A DNA stretch of 64,000 nucleotides from G963665975 sp963665975. Lineage in GTDB: Bacteria; Bacteroidota; Rhodothermia; Rhodothermales; Bin80. Both the position numbers and the translations under genes were made by a program. Positions within the stretch are counted from its first letter, which is position 1. Each line of letters starts with the position of its first letter. Positions 46,480 through 56,941 of this stretch are shown here, piece after piece. The stretch spans positions 3,100,001 to 3,164,000 of the forward strand of contig OY762508.1 in NCBI GenBank assembly GCA_963665975.1, given 5' to 3'. The notes below the pieces were generated by a model, which saw only the letters and a list, made by a program, of their open reading frames with translations, did no database searches and had not been told where the DNA came from.

Positions 46480-49400
46480 TTACTTGATTAGCATCATCCG
46501 GCCCGTCTTCACCTGCGTGCCCGTTGCCGATATCGCAATCAGCCGGTACAGGTACGCGCCTGACGCCAGTTCCGCAGCGTGCACGTCAATCCCGCGCGAT
46601 TGGCCCGCTTCGATCTCTCTCGCCGGCACCGTCATTACGCTACGGCCCAGCATGTCGATGATCTCCACGCGTACCTGCGAGGTCTCCGGCAAGTCAAACT
46701 GAATCTTCGTCGCCGGATTGAACGGGTTCGGATAGTTGCCTTCCAACACAAACTCCGTCGGCAGCTCCTCAGCCGCTTCCGTAGCTGTTATCTCGTTCGG
46801 CAGGAACGTGTCGCCATTGGTCTCGACACCCAGCATCCCCAACCCTTCGGCGCCAGTTTTGCCCGCACCCGACAGGTTCAGCACAAACGCCTGATCACGG
46901 AACTGCTGCAGCTCCAAACGCCACACTGCAATCTGACGATCGTTGTTCGCCGTCGTCACCTCCAGATTATATCCACCCGGAGCCAGACTCAGATAGGCGC
47001 CCACATCCTTGAAGTCGATGTTGTTCGCCAACAGATCCAGGACTCGCGTGTTGTCGATCGGGTCGATCAACCGGATGTCAACCTCTCCCAGTTGTGCCGC
47101 ACCGTGCACCACGTAAAAGTCCACCAGGTTGTCGCCTATCGCCTCCATCCGGACATCCGGCACCGTGACGATAGCAAAGTCCGTCACCACACCGTGGGCT
47201 ATCACGTTGTACGACCGGTGCTGCTCTACCGTGATCGTTTGCGTGAACAGCGGCACCGAGTTGTCCGGAGCCGTTGCCACCACCACTTCCAGCGTGTGAT
47301 CACCATGGACTACCGGCACAAATCCGGTCGCCGAACGGTACGTCCAGTTGTCCAGCACCCGGTTGCCATCCAGATACACATCTATCGCATCGGCTCCCGC
47401 CACGTTGTGAATGAACTGCACCGTCGCCAACCCGCCACTGATCGGATCCAGCGTGATCGGGTTGGCCAGGAAGTTCGACGCCACACCAAATATGTTGCAG
47501 TCGTCTACCTCCACACCTTCCTGCGTCAGGTTCGGCACCCCGTTCACAAAGTCATTCGATGCAAATGACTCGTCATCCGTCTCACTCTCGGTCAGATCAT
47601 ACACGCCCGCAAGACGCGCATTCGAACCGTCACAGTCAAACTGCACCAGACGAAGACCCTTCACATTGAACACGTTCGACAGCCCCGACGCCACCACCCG
47701 AATGTTCGGATCATGCGCCGGAATACCATCCTTGAACTCCACCTTCCAGAACATGTCCGCCACCGCATCCAACAGCAGGTTGCCGCCGCCATCTGCATCC
47801 GTCACAATACCGGATTCCGGCCACTGCACGTCATCCGCTGTCATGTCCGCCTGATATTCCACCATCACCGTATTCGTGCTTCCCAGATCATCCGGAAGCT
47901 GCATGATGAGCGGACGGAAGTGAGCCACCTGACGATCCGCCGTCGTGTCCGCCGCTTCACCGACCGGGAACAGATACCCGCCCCCTACGACGCCGCCGCC
48001 AGCATTGCCCTTCGACACTGCACGTGAAAGCACTCCGTTGACATAGCTGTCACGCGATCCAAGATGCACGGCTGCATCTCCTTCCGGATCCGCCGTGTTG
48101 CGGCCAACCAGGTCCGTCTCCAGATTGTCATTCTGGATCATCCACTTATGCTCTCCCCCGTTAATGACACCACTCTTCAGCGTAAGCATGCCCTCCTCGT
48201 TCTGCACACCGTCACTTGCCAGCATGATCATGCCGTCACCGGTGGTATTCACTGTCACATCGCAGAACTGCGTCTCCGGACCATCACCGTGCCACACCAT
48301 CTGGTCACTCTCTCCGATGAATGTCACGTTGCCGCGCAGACCCATTTGCCCCGCTGTATAACTCGCCTCGTTACCGCGATCACCGATTCCCGCAAAGTGG
48401 TAATCTCCTGCTACCATCAACGCCGCAGGCGTCGCAGGTCCCGTTGCAGGAGGCTCCTCCGTACACACATCGCCACCACCCAGCATGTACACATTCTTGA
48501 TGTCTGTACTGCGGCGGCCGCCAACGCGGAAGTCACCCATCACCGTATGTAATCCGCCTCCCAGATCAAACGTCATCTCCGCATCCGGATCCATAGCCTC
48601 CGAATCTGTTACCACACCCTGCATGAAGTCGCCATACACCGTAACGCCGCTCTTCTGGTCTCCCGCAAACGAACCGCCCGTTTGCATGTAGTCCATACCC
48701 ACACTCAGCATCTGGCGAGGCTGCCGGCTGGCGCCACCTGTCGTAGCACCACTCTCTGCATGTGGCGCCATCGTGAACGTGTTCTTCTTCAGCGTAAAGC
48801 CGTTCATCGCTTTCAGCACATCCACGCTGGACGCTACCATAGCGTTACCGTGCTCCTGCAGATATCCCAGGAGCATGATCTCATCCGCCATGTTCGGAGG
48901 CGCATTACCGTCTGCTGTAGACGCCGTACCACCTGCCGCAAACGTTACCGTGCCAACCCTGACATCCTTGCCTTCGTCATCCTTGACATCACGCTTCACA
49001 ATCACATACGGCAGCGCAACACTCAGTCGATCCTTCCACGTGCCAACCATCACCTCCGTATCGCCGTTGCCCACAATGTGCACCATCGACGTTACCTCAT
49101 CCGCAGTCTTGGCTGCCGCCGTACGCGCCGCACGCAGGTTCACAAGACTCGCACGCAACGCCTCCCGGTTGCTCGCATAATCCGCCTCCAGGAAATCCGC
49201 CAGTGCCGCACGTATGTCGCCGGTAACGTCCGGGTCGCGATAGGCCGACGCCTTCGTGCAGCCCACGCCAGCTCCCGAATCACACAGATACCCCTTCTCG
49301 CCAATCGTTACCGTCTGCGACGTATTGTCCTTGTCCGCAAAGACGATCAGGTGCTGACCATTGATATCCAACGCACCAGCATTGATCGCCAGGTCGCCAC

Positions 49401-51432
49401 TGAGCTGCGACCAACCCTCACCCAACGAAACTACCGGGAACGATGTTACCGGGTCACCATCCTTATCCTTGCACGCAGAATCAATCGTCACATGCTGAAT
49501 TCTCCGAGCCGCAGCTCCAGGTCCGGTGTCCGCGGCCTGCCACAGCATCCCTGCCGTACGAACCTTCGTACCTACGTACCTCAGGTCGATCATCTGCTTG
49601 TCCTTCGTGGGAATCGTGATTGCGCCCCGAAGATCGTCGTCCGACGGAAAGCCGATGTCGCCCTCACCCATGATAACTATCGTGTTGTCAACCAACGTCA
49701 ACGTCGCCTCCTGCAGCACGAGCGTGCCCGAGGTCAGCTTGAGCGTATTCGATACCTGCACGTCTGTCATCAAGGCCAACTCCTTGCCCGCAGCCTTGTA
49801 TACCTCCAGCCCGTCCAGGACCATGGCCTTGCCGTCTGCCTGCAGAACAAGCTCATCGCCCGTGTCCTGCGAGCGACTTCCCGTGTAGTGCACCACATTA
49901 GGCTTGGTCGCGCCCATGTAAGCATTGGCACCATCACCCCGGCTTACACTGCCAACCGCACCACTGCTCTGATTGACTACCACTGTGGCGCCTGTCGGAT
50001 TGAGCTTACCATTCGTTTCCAGCGTGCCGGAGAGCACCTCTACCAAACTCGTCGAAACGATGCTGCCAATTCCCGTAATCGACAGCATCGCCCCGGAAGC
50101 CTTGTCGACCACCACGCTTGCCAGCGCAAGATCCTCAGCGCCCAAATTGATGTCCTGCGACGCACTACCTGAGAAGATCACTGTATTACCCTTGGCCCGA
50201 GTCCCCACAAAGGAGGAAGCGCATACATTATTGACTGGAGCCTCAGCGGGAGATGCAAGCGTGAATGTGATAGTACCCCCACTCAGTAATAAGTCATCCT
50301 CAAACTCTACGTTGTGGTAGAAATTATGGTTGCCAAGGTAAATTCCTGAGGTACCTTGCAACTCCAGAATCCCCTCAATAGTTGAGATTTCACTTCCTTT
50401 CGAAGATGCAACTGTAGGGTCATTAGATTTGGAGGGATCATTATCACCCATGAACCATAGCCCTTCGATACAGTCCGTATCTGGATCATCCGTGTCTTTT
50501 AAGAGAACGTCCCCCTCAACCACGACGGAATCATATATATACACCCCGCTTTGGTTGCCCGATCTGTCAGGCCCACCGCAGTCATCTTGACTTCCCTGCG
50601 CCGCCGGGTACACCGTGCCGTACTGCTCTATCTCAAGATTTCCAGATATTGTAACACTATCCCAAAATTCCGTACGACCATCACGGTAATTACGGAAATG
50701 ACCCTTTACGAGATCGGAAAAAACAAAGAGTACGCCTTCGTCATTTAAAGAAATCCCTCCTCCTCCAAGTTGGTCGACACTATAGCACGCACCGGCATTC
50801 TCAACCATCCACAGATCCATGTCGATCTCACCATCGCCATAGATCCAAAAGCACCCCTCTACCCCAGAATCATACACTTCGGGAAAATCAGTAATGTCAA
50901 GCCTGAGATAGCGTTCGCCCTGTAAGCGACCCCCACTATCAACTCGTATCTCGGGAGCAGTCCCATCGTCTACGTCAACATCATCAAAGTCGCCATCGTG
51001 TTCTAGACGGGTTTCCGTCATATCCAGCGTACCCTCACGTATCCAGAGCCGGAAATCGATCTCCAGTCGAGACACATGATTATCGAAGCTATTACAATCC
51101 TCTACCAGGACTTTGCCAGAGTCTTTATCTATGATCAAGGTTTCAAATTGGGCATCAGTGTCTTGATCGCACCGAGTTTCGTCAATAATGATGCGTTGAT
51201 CACCAGAATCGCCTTCGATATATACACGCCCCCCTGAAATCCAAGAATCATCGCCCAATCGAATCACAGACGACGATAAACGCAACTTAACTCCGCTTAG
51301 CTTGAGATTCGTGTCTCGCGCTAGGGTGAAATCACCCAACAACGCTACGTTTCCTGCAACTCTTTCGCTACTGGATAGGACGTATTCGGCTAGTCTTTTA
51401 TGGGCTTGAACTATGAGATTGATCAACGTCAA
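46480..51432 (-). pseudogene. C-terminal 95% of an IS-split giant secreted protein (DUF4397, T9SS)
   Basis: A 1,650-codon frame, opened by a TTG just inside the IS21 element, carries no signal peptide. The genuine coding part starts at 51413 (IVQAHKRLAEYVLSS...). Residues about 1-420 are beta-rich repeats with many Asp/Gly; later parts contain beta-helix-like strands. A DUF4397 domain lies at about 1,330-1,520 (ATVQFIHNVAGADAIDVYLDG). The end is a T9SS type A sorting domain (GNYPNPFNPATKIQFDLPE, ELASGAYLYRLIA, TGRMMLIK). Joined to the fragment at 54094-54334 it makes one 1,724-residue exported protein. As it stands it cannot be secreted. The first 400 codons are AT-richer than the rest. Confidence 0.85.
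51414..51419. repeat. IS21 target-site duplication, left copy
   Basis: TGAGAT, immediately before the left end of the element, is repeated right after its right end at 54094-54099. Collapsing the two copies rejoins the split gene in frame. Confidence 0.85.
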
Positions 51433-51687
51433 TTATTTTTTTGGTCGACGACAATTAAAATTTTGTAAAGACAGAGGCCGAGCTTCGAGGCGGAGCCTCG
51501 AAGCTCGAAGCCGAGTGCTTTTTCGCCCCCGGCCGGTACGCGTGAATCCAATTGTAGACAGACGCCATACATTATCTTTTCCACAGACCTTGTCAGCGTG
51601 GCATTCCGCGCACCAATACTCCTGGAAACACCACGTATTACCCGGCTTCCTATAGCGCTCAAGCGCCTCACGGCTGTCTATACGATG

Positions 51688-52482
51688 TCAGGACCCAGCG
51701 CTCTGGGCGTCATCCTGGACCTGTTGGCGCCGCTTGGAAGCCTCCAGCCGATAGCTCGGCACATTCAGCTCCAGTATCACGCTGTGATGCACGAGCCGGT
51801 CTATGGCCGCAGCCGTGGTCATCGGATCCTTGAAGATGCGCTCCCACTGACTGAAGGCCAAATTGCTCGTAAGAAGCACGCTGCCACGCTCGTAGCGCTG
51901 CGACAAGAGCAGAAACAGCACCTCCATCTCCTCCCGAGTGTGCTGCACGTAGCCGATGTCGTCGATAATGAGCGCCTCAAAGCGAGATAATCGCTTGAGG
52001 AGCTTGGGCAGACGCAGCTGTTGTTTGGCCCATAGCAGATCCTGTACCAGGGTGCTGCAATTGTAGAAGAGCACGCGCCGCCGCTGAAAGATCAACTCCC
52101 GACCCAGTGCACACACCAGGTGCGTCTTGCCGCTGCCGGGAGGACCGAAGACCAGGACATTCTCCTTGCGGTCCAGAAAGCCTCCCTCCAGTAGCACACG
52201 CAGATGGTGGTCTAACCGCAAGGGCAACCGGCCCCGATCGAATGTGTCCAGCGTCTTCTCCAGCGGCAGCCGCGACTCGCGCAGCCAACGCTGAATGCGA
52301 TTGCTGTGACGCTCCTGTTGCTCCTCTTCTATGAGCTCCAACAGGAAACGCTCGAAGCTCAAGGCCTCCCTGCGGGCCATATCGGCCTTCTCCCGCCAGC
52401 ACGCCCGGATCGCCGGCATACGGAGCTCCTTGAGCCCTGCCTGCAGCGCCCGCTCCAGTTCTGTTGACGTCAGCGTCTTCAT
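51688..52482 (-). CDS. istB: IS21 helper ATPase IstB
   Basis: A 264-residue AAA+ DnaC-like ATPase assisting IstA in target selection and strand transfer. The Walker A motif is VFGPPGSGKTHLV and Walker B is FEALIIDDIGYVQ; the sensor-1 region is VLLTSNLAFSQWERIF. The N-terminal 60 residues form the IstB-specific helical region. It overlaps istA by four bases, the usual IS21 arrangement. No frameshift or stop, so it appears functional. Confidence 0.95.
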   Translation of the reverse strand: MKTLTSTELERALQAGLKELRMPAIRACWREKADMARREALSFERFLLELIEEEQQERHSNRIQRWLRESRLPLEKTLDTFDRGRLPLRLDHHLRVLLEGGFLDRKENVLVFGPPGSGKTHLVCALGRELIFQRRRVLFYNCSTLVQDLLWAKQQLRLPKLLKRLSRFEALIIDDIGYVQHTREEMEVLFLLLSQRYERGSVLLTSNLAFSQWERIFKDPMTTAAAIDRLVHHSVILELNVPSYRLEASKRRQQVQDDAQSAGS

Positions 52483-54029
52483 GGCGCTACGGTAAGAGAA
52501 GTCCGCGTCGATGGCTCCAACAGGCCGTCATACGCACTCAGATCCACCACAGGAGGCGCTACCAGAAGAACAGGAGCCTTCTGCACCATGCGATCCAGCA
52601 GCGCTTCTACAGCCGCTACCGTAAGGGGCTCTTTGCCCTCCAGCAGCACACGCAGGGCAGCGTCTACGCCCGATTCGCTCTCTTTGGCTGCCAAGTACAA
52701 CACACGCAGATACGTCTTGTCGGCCTTCAGAGACGCTCTGTGCGCCCGATGCAGCGCGTCATAGGCCATCCGAAACCGGTGTGTGGGAAAAAGCTCCGCC
52801 CGGTATCGGTATTGGGCAAACGCCCCCGGTTTGCGCACCAGCGAGTCGATCACATCCCGATACTTGATACGGTGCTTGCCTTTTCCATACTGCCGCGGCA
52901 TGCGCTCCATGAGATGCTGCCCGTACCACACCTCAACTACCTCGCTGAAAAGACGTACGGCAACCAATTCGCCGACCAGCCGGCTCGATACCGAGTAGAT
53001 GTTGCTCTGAACCCGTATCACACTGCCCTTCGATACTCGCACCCGAAATGCCTTGTAGCTCTCCAGTCGCCGCTTCGCAAGAGGCCGCAGCAAGGCCCGC
53101 TCCTGCTCGAAACGCTCCCTGCGCTGCGCATTCAACTGTGCAAACAGCTTCTCGAGAAACACTGTATAGGCCTGCCGGCTCTCAAAATCGCTTCCACCAC
53201 GCAACATGAGCTGGTTCCTTATCGCCAGCTTCAGCCGGTAGTGCCGCTGCTCTACCTTTCCGTTCTCGTGCGGACTCCGTACCTGCGTATGCCGCGCTTC
53301 CATGCCACAGTGGCGCATCAACGCCTGGTAGCGCTCGGTAAAAGCCTCTTTGCCGCCACGCAGCTTGCGTACCGCACAACTCATGGAGTCCGTCTGGTGC
53401 AGCCTGGGCGCGCCTCCACACGCGTGCAGGGCATTCTGCACACCCTCCGAGAGCGCCTCAAAGCTCTCTGAACGGCAAATCGTACCCGTCTCCCAGTTCG
53501 AATACGCCAGCACAAAGTGGTACAACAGATGCGGAAACGGCTCTCCCTGGATCGTCACACCCAACTCGTTCATGCACGTAAAGTCCGATTGGGCGCGATC
53601 TCCCGGCTCGTACTCCTGGGCAAAGAATACTTCCTTTGGCGGACCCTCGGTCGCCTTCCAATGCTTCACGCGCCGCTGTAATGTGCGCAGCTGGCCCGGC
53701 TGGAACTTGTCCGGATACCGACGCTGCAACTCGCCAAAGAGCGCCTTCACCTCAATGTTGGGATTGACCTCCAGAAAGGCCTTGACCTCCTCCCACACGT
53801 CCGCGAACGGATCCTTGCGCGTACGCCACGTGTGCGGCTGCTTCGTCTCGCTTGGCAGCTTGCCCAACCGCACGTACTTCCGCGCGGTAGGCTCACTCAT
53901 GCCAGACTTGGCCGCTGCCGTCATTATGGACTCCCCCTTCTTCAATACCAACCTGCGTAGAAGCAGAACCTGTGAGTCTCGTACCATCTCAAATGTGGAT
54001 CGACTGGAAAAATCCGGCCGTCCACGCAC
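52479..54029 (-). CDS. istA: IS21 transposase IstA
   Basis: A 516-residue DDE transposase. The N-terminus has a helix-turn-helix (KKGESIMTAAAKSGMSEPTARKYVRLGKLPS). The RNase-H-like catalytic core begins at about 130 with RAQSDFTCMNELGV (first Asp) and HQTDSMSCAV (second Asp), and has RSPHENGKVEQRHYRLK with the final Glu. The C-terminal beta region follows. The start is a GTG at 54029; an ATG at 53987 is the alternative. Intact and coupled to istB. Confidence 0.93.
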   Translation of the reverse strand: MRGRPDFSSRSTFEMVRDSQVLLLRRLVLKKGESIMTAAAKSGMSEPTARKYVRLGKLPSETKQPHTWRTRKDPFADVWEEVKAFLEVNPNIEVKALFGELQRRYPDKFQPGQLRTLQRRVKHWKATEGPPKEVFFAQEYEPGDRAQSDFTCMNELGVTIQGEPFPHLLYHFVLAYSNWETGTICRSESFEALSEGVQNALHACGGAPRLHQTDSMSCAVRKLRGGKEAFTERYQALMRHCGMEARHTQVRSPHENGKVEQRHYRLKLAIRNQLMLRGGSDFESRQAYTVFLEKLFAQLNAQRRERFEQERALLRPLAKRRLESYKAFRVRVSKGSVIRVQSNIYSVSSRLVGELVAVRLFSEVVEVWYGQHLMERMPRQYGKGKHRIKYRDVIDSLVRKPGAFAQYRYRAELFPTHRFRMAYDALHRAHRASLKADKTYLRVLYLAAKESESGVDAALRVLLEGKEPLTVAAVEALLDRMVQKAPVLLVAPPVVDLSAYDGLLEPSTRTSLTVAP

Positions 54030-54076
54030 AAGACTGACTCAGGTCCCGAAAATTTTAATTGTCGTTGCCGTTAATT

Positions 54077-54334
54077 CTAAATGTCGTCAATCATGAGATC
54101 CTCATTTGTGCCAAAGAGCGCTGTGCCACCATCTTCAAGTATCCTTACAAAGACGGTATCGGCTAAACTGGTGCTCGCCGACATTGCCGCTTCAAGATCA
54201 CAAGGGTCGCTTCGATCAGTACACGGTGCATTTCCATCTCCATTTGGCTCCGCATAACGATTCTGCGCAGTTGCTGAACTCACAATGCTTGTTAGAATAA
54301 CTAGCATTGTGAGCAGAGGGGATTGCCGTTTCAT
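54077..54334 (-). pseudogene. N-terminal fragment of the IS-split giant secreted protein
   Basis: This 85-codon frame begins with a signal peptide (residues 1-24: MKRQSPLLTML..., cleavage after SATAQ). It continues NRYAEPNGDGNAPCTDRSDPCDLEAA, typical of mature secreted repeats. From 54093 downwards the codons belong to the IS21 end and run into a stop (MIDDI then TAG). Authentic sequence is 54334-54094. It ends ALFGTNEDL, and removing the element with one TGAGAT copy joins it in frame to IVQAHKRLAEY at 51413. The upstream leader (54360-54540) is highly structured. Confidence 0.85.
54094..54099. repeat. IS21 target-site duplication, right copy
   Basis: TGAGAT, identical to the sequence abutting the left end of the element at 51414-51419. 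Confidence 0.85.
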
Positions 54335-54360
54335 GGCGCGTTGCGGTAGGTGGAAGTGAT

Positions 54361-54545
54361 TCCGACCCAACAAGGCGTCGGGTCGTGCCACCATCGTCGC
54401 AAAGCGAGCGAACGGCTTTCCCGAACGGGAAGCCGCAGGTCCTGCCTATTTACCCACACAGATAGCTAGTCTGTGTTTGTACAGGTTGTTCTATTCAGCA
54501 GAAGACCCGACGTAGGGGCTTTGCCGACGATGAGGCAGGAATAAA
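54361..54545 (-). ncRNA. Candidate structured leader RNA of the giant secreted-protein gene
   Basis: The 5' leader contains three long complementary pairs: 54392-54405 with 54518-54532 (14 bp, one bulge), 54376-54384 with 54504-54512 (9 bp) and 54441-54447 with 54533-54539 (7 bp). All three cross one another rather than nest, implying pseudoknots or alternative folds. Two local hairpins lie between the arms (54413-54435, CGGCTT.../...AAGCCG; and about 54456-54477, ACACAGA/TCTGTGT). The segment 54376-54384 can instead pair with GACCCAAC at 54364-54371, closer to the start codon, which resembles a switch. No known riboswitch class recognised. Strand and extent are inferred from the gene downstream. 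Confidence 0.5.
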
Positions 54546-54814
54546 ATAGCTCCCTATTTCACAAGTTATCGTATAGTATTCGTGTACATTAGACGTTTTT
54601 TCGTATTATTATCGTGTCCTCGCCGCTTGCAAGACCCTAATTTGAAGATTTTTTCTGCTTGTGAGGAAGACTTTGGGTGCACTGGCGCTCGCCTGGGGTA
54701 GAGCAGTTGCGGAGTAAGGTAATATGGGAAAAACGGTTGCACGCAGCGTATACGACCGCCGAACCATATCACCAGGAGGTGCCGAATGCGACAACGGGTG
54801 TACCGTGGCCCGCA

Positions 54815-55147
54815 CGACATCGTTGTCGAGCGCTTGGTGAAAATAGCGGCGTGCATGCGCCCAACATGCATAGGTCGTGATCGTCTTCACTTGGTCAACC
54901 CATCGCTATGCCCCGTATCCGTCTGTCTGTAACGCGTCAGCATAGCCGTCCAGGAAGTTCACCGGACCAGCCCTATCCCGGCCACGACGACAATCCATGA
55001 CGACCAGTTTCTGTTGTGGCGCCATGGAGACCCAGTAGTACCCGGAATGGGTCTTTCCCATCTTCTGCACATCCAGTACCAGGATCCTCGTCTCATCCAC
55101 TTGAAAATACCCACTCTGAAGCGTCTCCTGTTTGAGTGCATCTTATA
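54815..55147 (-). pseudogene. IS66-family transposase relic
   Basis: A degenerate piece of the IS66 transposase core. One frame reads YFQVDETRILVLDVQKMGKT, then GYYWVSMAPQQKLVVMDC and NFLDGYADALQTDGYGA, which correspond to the conserved IS66 block. After a stop, a second frame adds YACWAHARRYFHQALDND, the next conserved block. Both the N-terminal and C-terminal parts of the transposase are missing, so it is an old, dead remnant, oriented leftwards next to the IS21 hot spot. Confidence 0.8.
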
Positions 55148-55327
55148 ACGGGGTCAGATGGAGTTGTCCCACTTTCACGGATATCGTTCTATTTGGGTCA
55201 ACCAAGAGGGTGTATGCTATGGAAGGAAGAGGAGGCGGAGGACGATAGAATTGGTCCTCAAATCAGTAAATTGTCATGCACAGTGACAAAGATGGGTATG
55301 GCCCGTTAGGAAAGGCCCAGGGCTTCG
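55148..55327. other. Intergenic stretch between IS66 relic and degP
   Basis: About 180 bp with no coding frame. It may include the decayed end of the IS66 or another insertion element (a GGGGTCAGATGGAGTTGTCCCACTT-like tract begins near 55151), but no matching inverted end was found. Confidence 0.35.
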
Positions 55328-55341
55328 GGCGGCAGGCCGCC
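55328..55341 (-). terminator. Short GC hairpin downstream of degP
   Basis: GGCGGC-AG-GCCGCC, 22 bp past the DegP stop codon on the minus strand. The position fits a terminator, but the loop is very small and no T run follows. Confidence 0.35.
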
Positions 55342-55363
55342 GCATCCCCGGAATCAAGAACCA

Positions 55364-56866
55364 TCAAGGTTTCGTGATCGCCGTAAAGAACGGCCGCGTA
55401 GTCCCGTCCCGGGGTCGCAATACCTTGAGGAAGACGCTTTCTCCGGATTCCAGCTCACGCCAGGTCCGCTGAAAATCCTGCAGGCCGGAAATTGCCGCAC
55501 GATCCATTTCGACGATGATATCGTTGCTGCGGAGTTCCGCTTCGCGGTAGGCTGCGCTGTTTCGGCCGATGGACGTAATCATCACGCCACGCACGTCCTC
55601 GGTTTTCTTGAGTCCGAGGCGTTGCAGCATGGCCGGTGTAATATCACCCAGTGTTATTCCCACCTCTTCCAAGCTTTTTTCGTCCTGAGCCTCCGCATCC
55701 TCCGCCCGAGATTTTTCAGCCAGATCATCACGCCACCGTCCCAGGGTGAGAGTAGGCGAAAGCCGCTCCTTGCCGCGGACAATGTCAAGCGTAATGCGAT
55801 CATTGGGAAGCATATTGCCAATCGTCGCCGGCAACTGGTAAGCGTCGGTGAGCGGGGTACCGTTGATACCCGTGATAATATCGCCCTCCTGTAATCCTGC
55901 CTCCTCTGCTGCGCTGCCAGGCACTATGCGGGCGACCTGCGCAGCGCCACGGGAGACGTCAAGCGCCTCTGCGAGCGACTGGGGCACGCTTCCAAACTCG
56001 ACACCCAGGAATCCGCGCTCGACCTCTCCGGTGTCTATGAGTTGTGAGATGACGTTGTCCACAACATCTACCGGTATGGCGAATCCGATGCCCAGGTTTA
56101 CGCCTGTCGGAGAGTATATGGCGGAGTTGATCCCAACAAGATTACCCCGCAGATCGACCAGCGGCCCGCCCGAATTGCCAGGGTTGATGGCCGCATCCGT
56201 CTGGATGAAGGAGGCGACATTGTTGAGTGAGGAGAGGCCTGAGCTGGAGCGCTGGAGCGCGCTCACAATGCCGGCGGTAACGGTGTTGTCCAGATCCTCC
56301 GATAGCGGAGAGCCAAAGGCCAGCACCCATTGTCCGACCCGCACATCATCGATGGATCCGTACGGTACCACCGGTAGATCCTCCGCGTCTACGCGGATTA
56401 CGGCAAGGTCGCTCTTCGCATCCGTCCCAATCACTTCACCGTCCAGGAAGCGTCCGTCGGCGAGCCGGATCTCCAACTCATCAGCCTGGTCAATGACGTG
56501 GTGATTGGTAATGATGTATCCGTCCGAACGGACAATCACTCCGGATCCCAACCCCGTGCGCACATGCGGGGAGGATTCCGGCAAATTGAAGAAAAACCGC
56601 CCGAACGGGGTGTCCGCCGGTAGTTGGTCAACGACCCGCTCCGAGTGGATTTGCACGACGCTTGGACCAACCTGTGCGGCCACGTCGATAAAGGCCTGCT
56701 CCAGCTCCAGTCGCTGGACAACAGTCTGCACATCTTTTGCCACGGATGCGGCGCCGACCCGGTCGCCGCTTCCGAATAGATTGGCGCCTGTGGTGGCGAA
56801 GAGGATTCCGGCGGCGAAGACCGCCACGAGAAGGATTGCGATAGAGGTAAAGTGTCGTGCGTGCAT
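55364..56866 (-). CDS. Do-family periplasmic serine protease DegP/HtrA
   Basis: A 500-residue envelope protease/chaperone that degrades misfolded exported proteins. An N-terminal helix (about 6-28) anchors or exports it. The trypsin-like domain (about 55-270) has the full triad: His in IITNHHVIDQ, Asp in KSDLAVIRVD and Ser in NPGNSGGPLVDL. PDZ1 (about 285-375, RGFLGVEFGSVPQ, AGLQEGDIITGING) and PDZ2 (about 400-495, ITLGDITPAMLQRLGLK, ELRSNDIIVEMDR) follow. Length and order match the Do family. It stands alone on the minus strand, 75 bp from fumC. Confidence 0.94.
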   Translation of the reverse strand: MHARHFTSIAILLVAVFAAGILFATTGANLFGSGDRVGAASVAKDVQTVVQRLELEQAFIDVAAQVGPSVVQIHSERVVDQLPADTPFGRFFFNLPESSPHVRTGLGSGVIVRSDGYIITNHHVIDQADELEIRLADGRFLDGEVIGTDAKSDLAVIRVDAEDLPVVPYGSIDDVRVGQWVLAFGSPLSEDLDNTVTAGIVSALQRSSSGLSSLNNVASFIQTDAAINPGNSGGPLVDLRGNLVGINSAIYSPTGVNLGIGFAIPVDVVDNVISQLIDTGEVERGFLGVEFGSVPQSLAEALDVSRGAAQVARIVPGSAAEEAGLQEGDIITGINGTPLTDAYQLPATIGNMLPNDRITLDIVRGKERLSPTLTLGRWRDDLAEKSRAEDAEAQDEKSLEEVGITLGDITPAMLQRLGLKKTEDVRGVMITSIGRNSAAYREAELRSNDIIVEMDRAAISGLQDFQRTWRELESGESVFLKVLRPRDGTTRPFFTAITKP

Positions 56867-56941
56867 TCCCGGTTCTCTGGTTGATGAAGTCTGAAAAGGT
56901 GAGTGAGTAACGACCGCGTCGACTGATTCGTATACGAGCGG

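Larger units (their letters stand above)
51420..54093 (-). mobile_element. Complete IS21-family insertion sequence
   Basis: A 2,674-bp element with istA-istB, imperfect terminal inverted repeats and a 6-bp target duplication. Both ends begin TGAT. A 17-bp perfect internal match (ACGACAATTAAAATTTT) sits exactly 28 bp in from each end (51448-51464 and, inverted, 54049-54065). A weaker copy of the same motif lies next to each tip, the multiple terminal binding sites characteristic of IS21. Both transposition genes are intact, so the element is probably active or very recently so. Confidence 0.92.

Noticed and set aside
48682..50172. A 496-codon plus-strand frame opposite the giant T9SS gene
   Set aside because: Histidine/arginine-rich antisense frame produced by strong codon bias of the real gene.
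54361..54545. Identification of the structured leader as a c-di-GMP or cobalamin riboswitch
   Set aside because: Short strings such as GGCAAAGCC are suggestive, but the conserved aptamer cores are missing.
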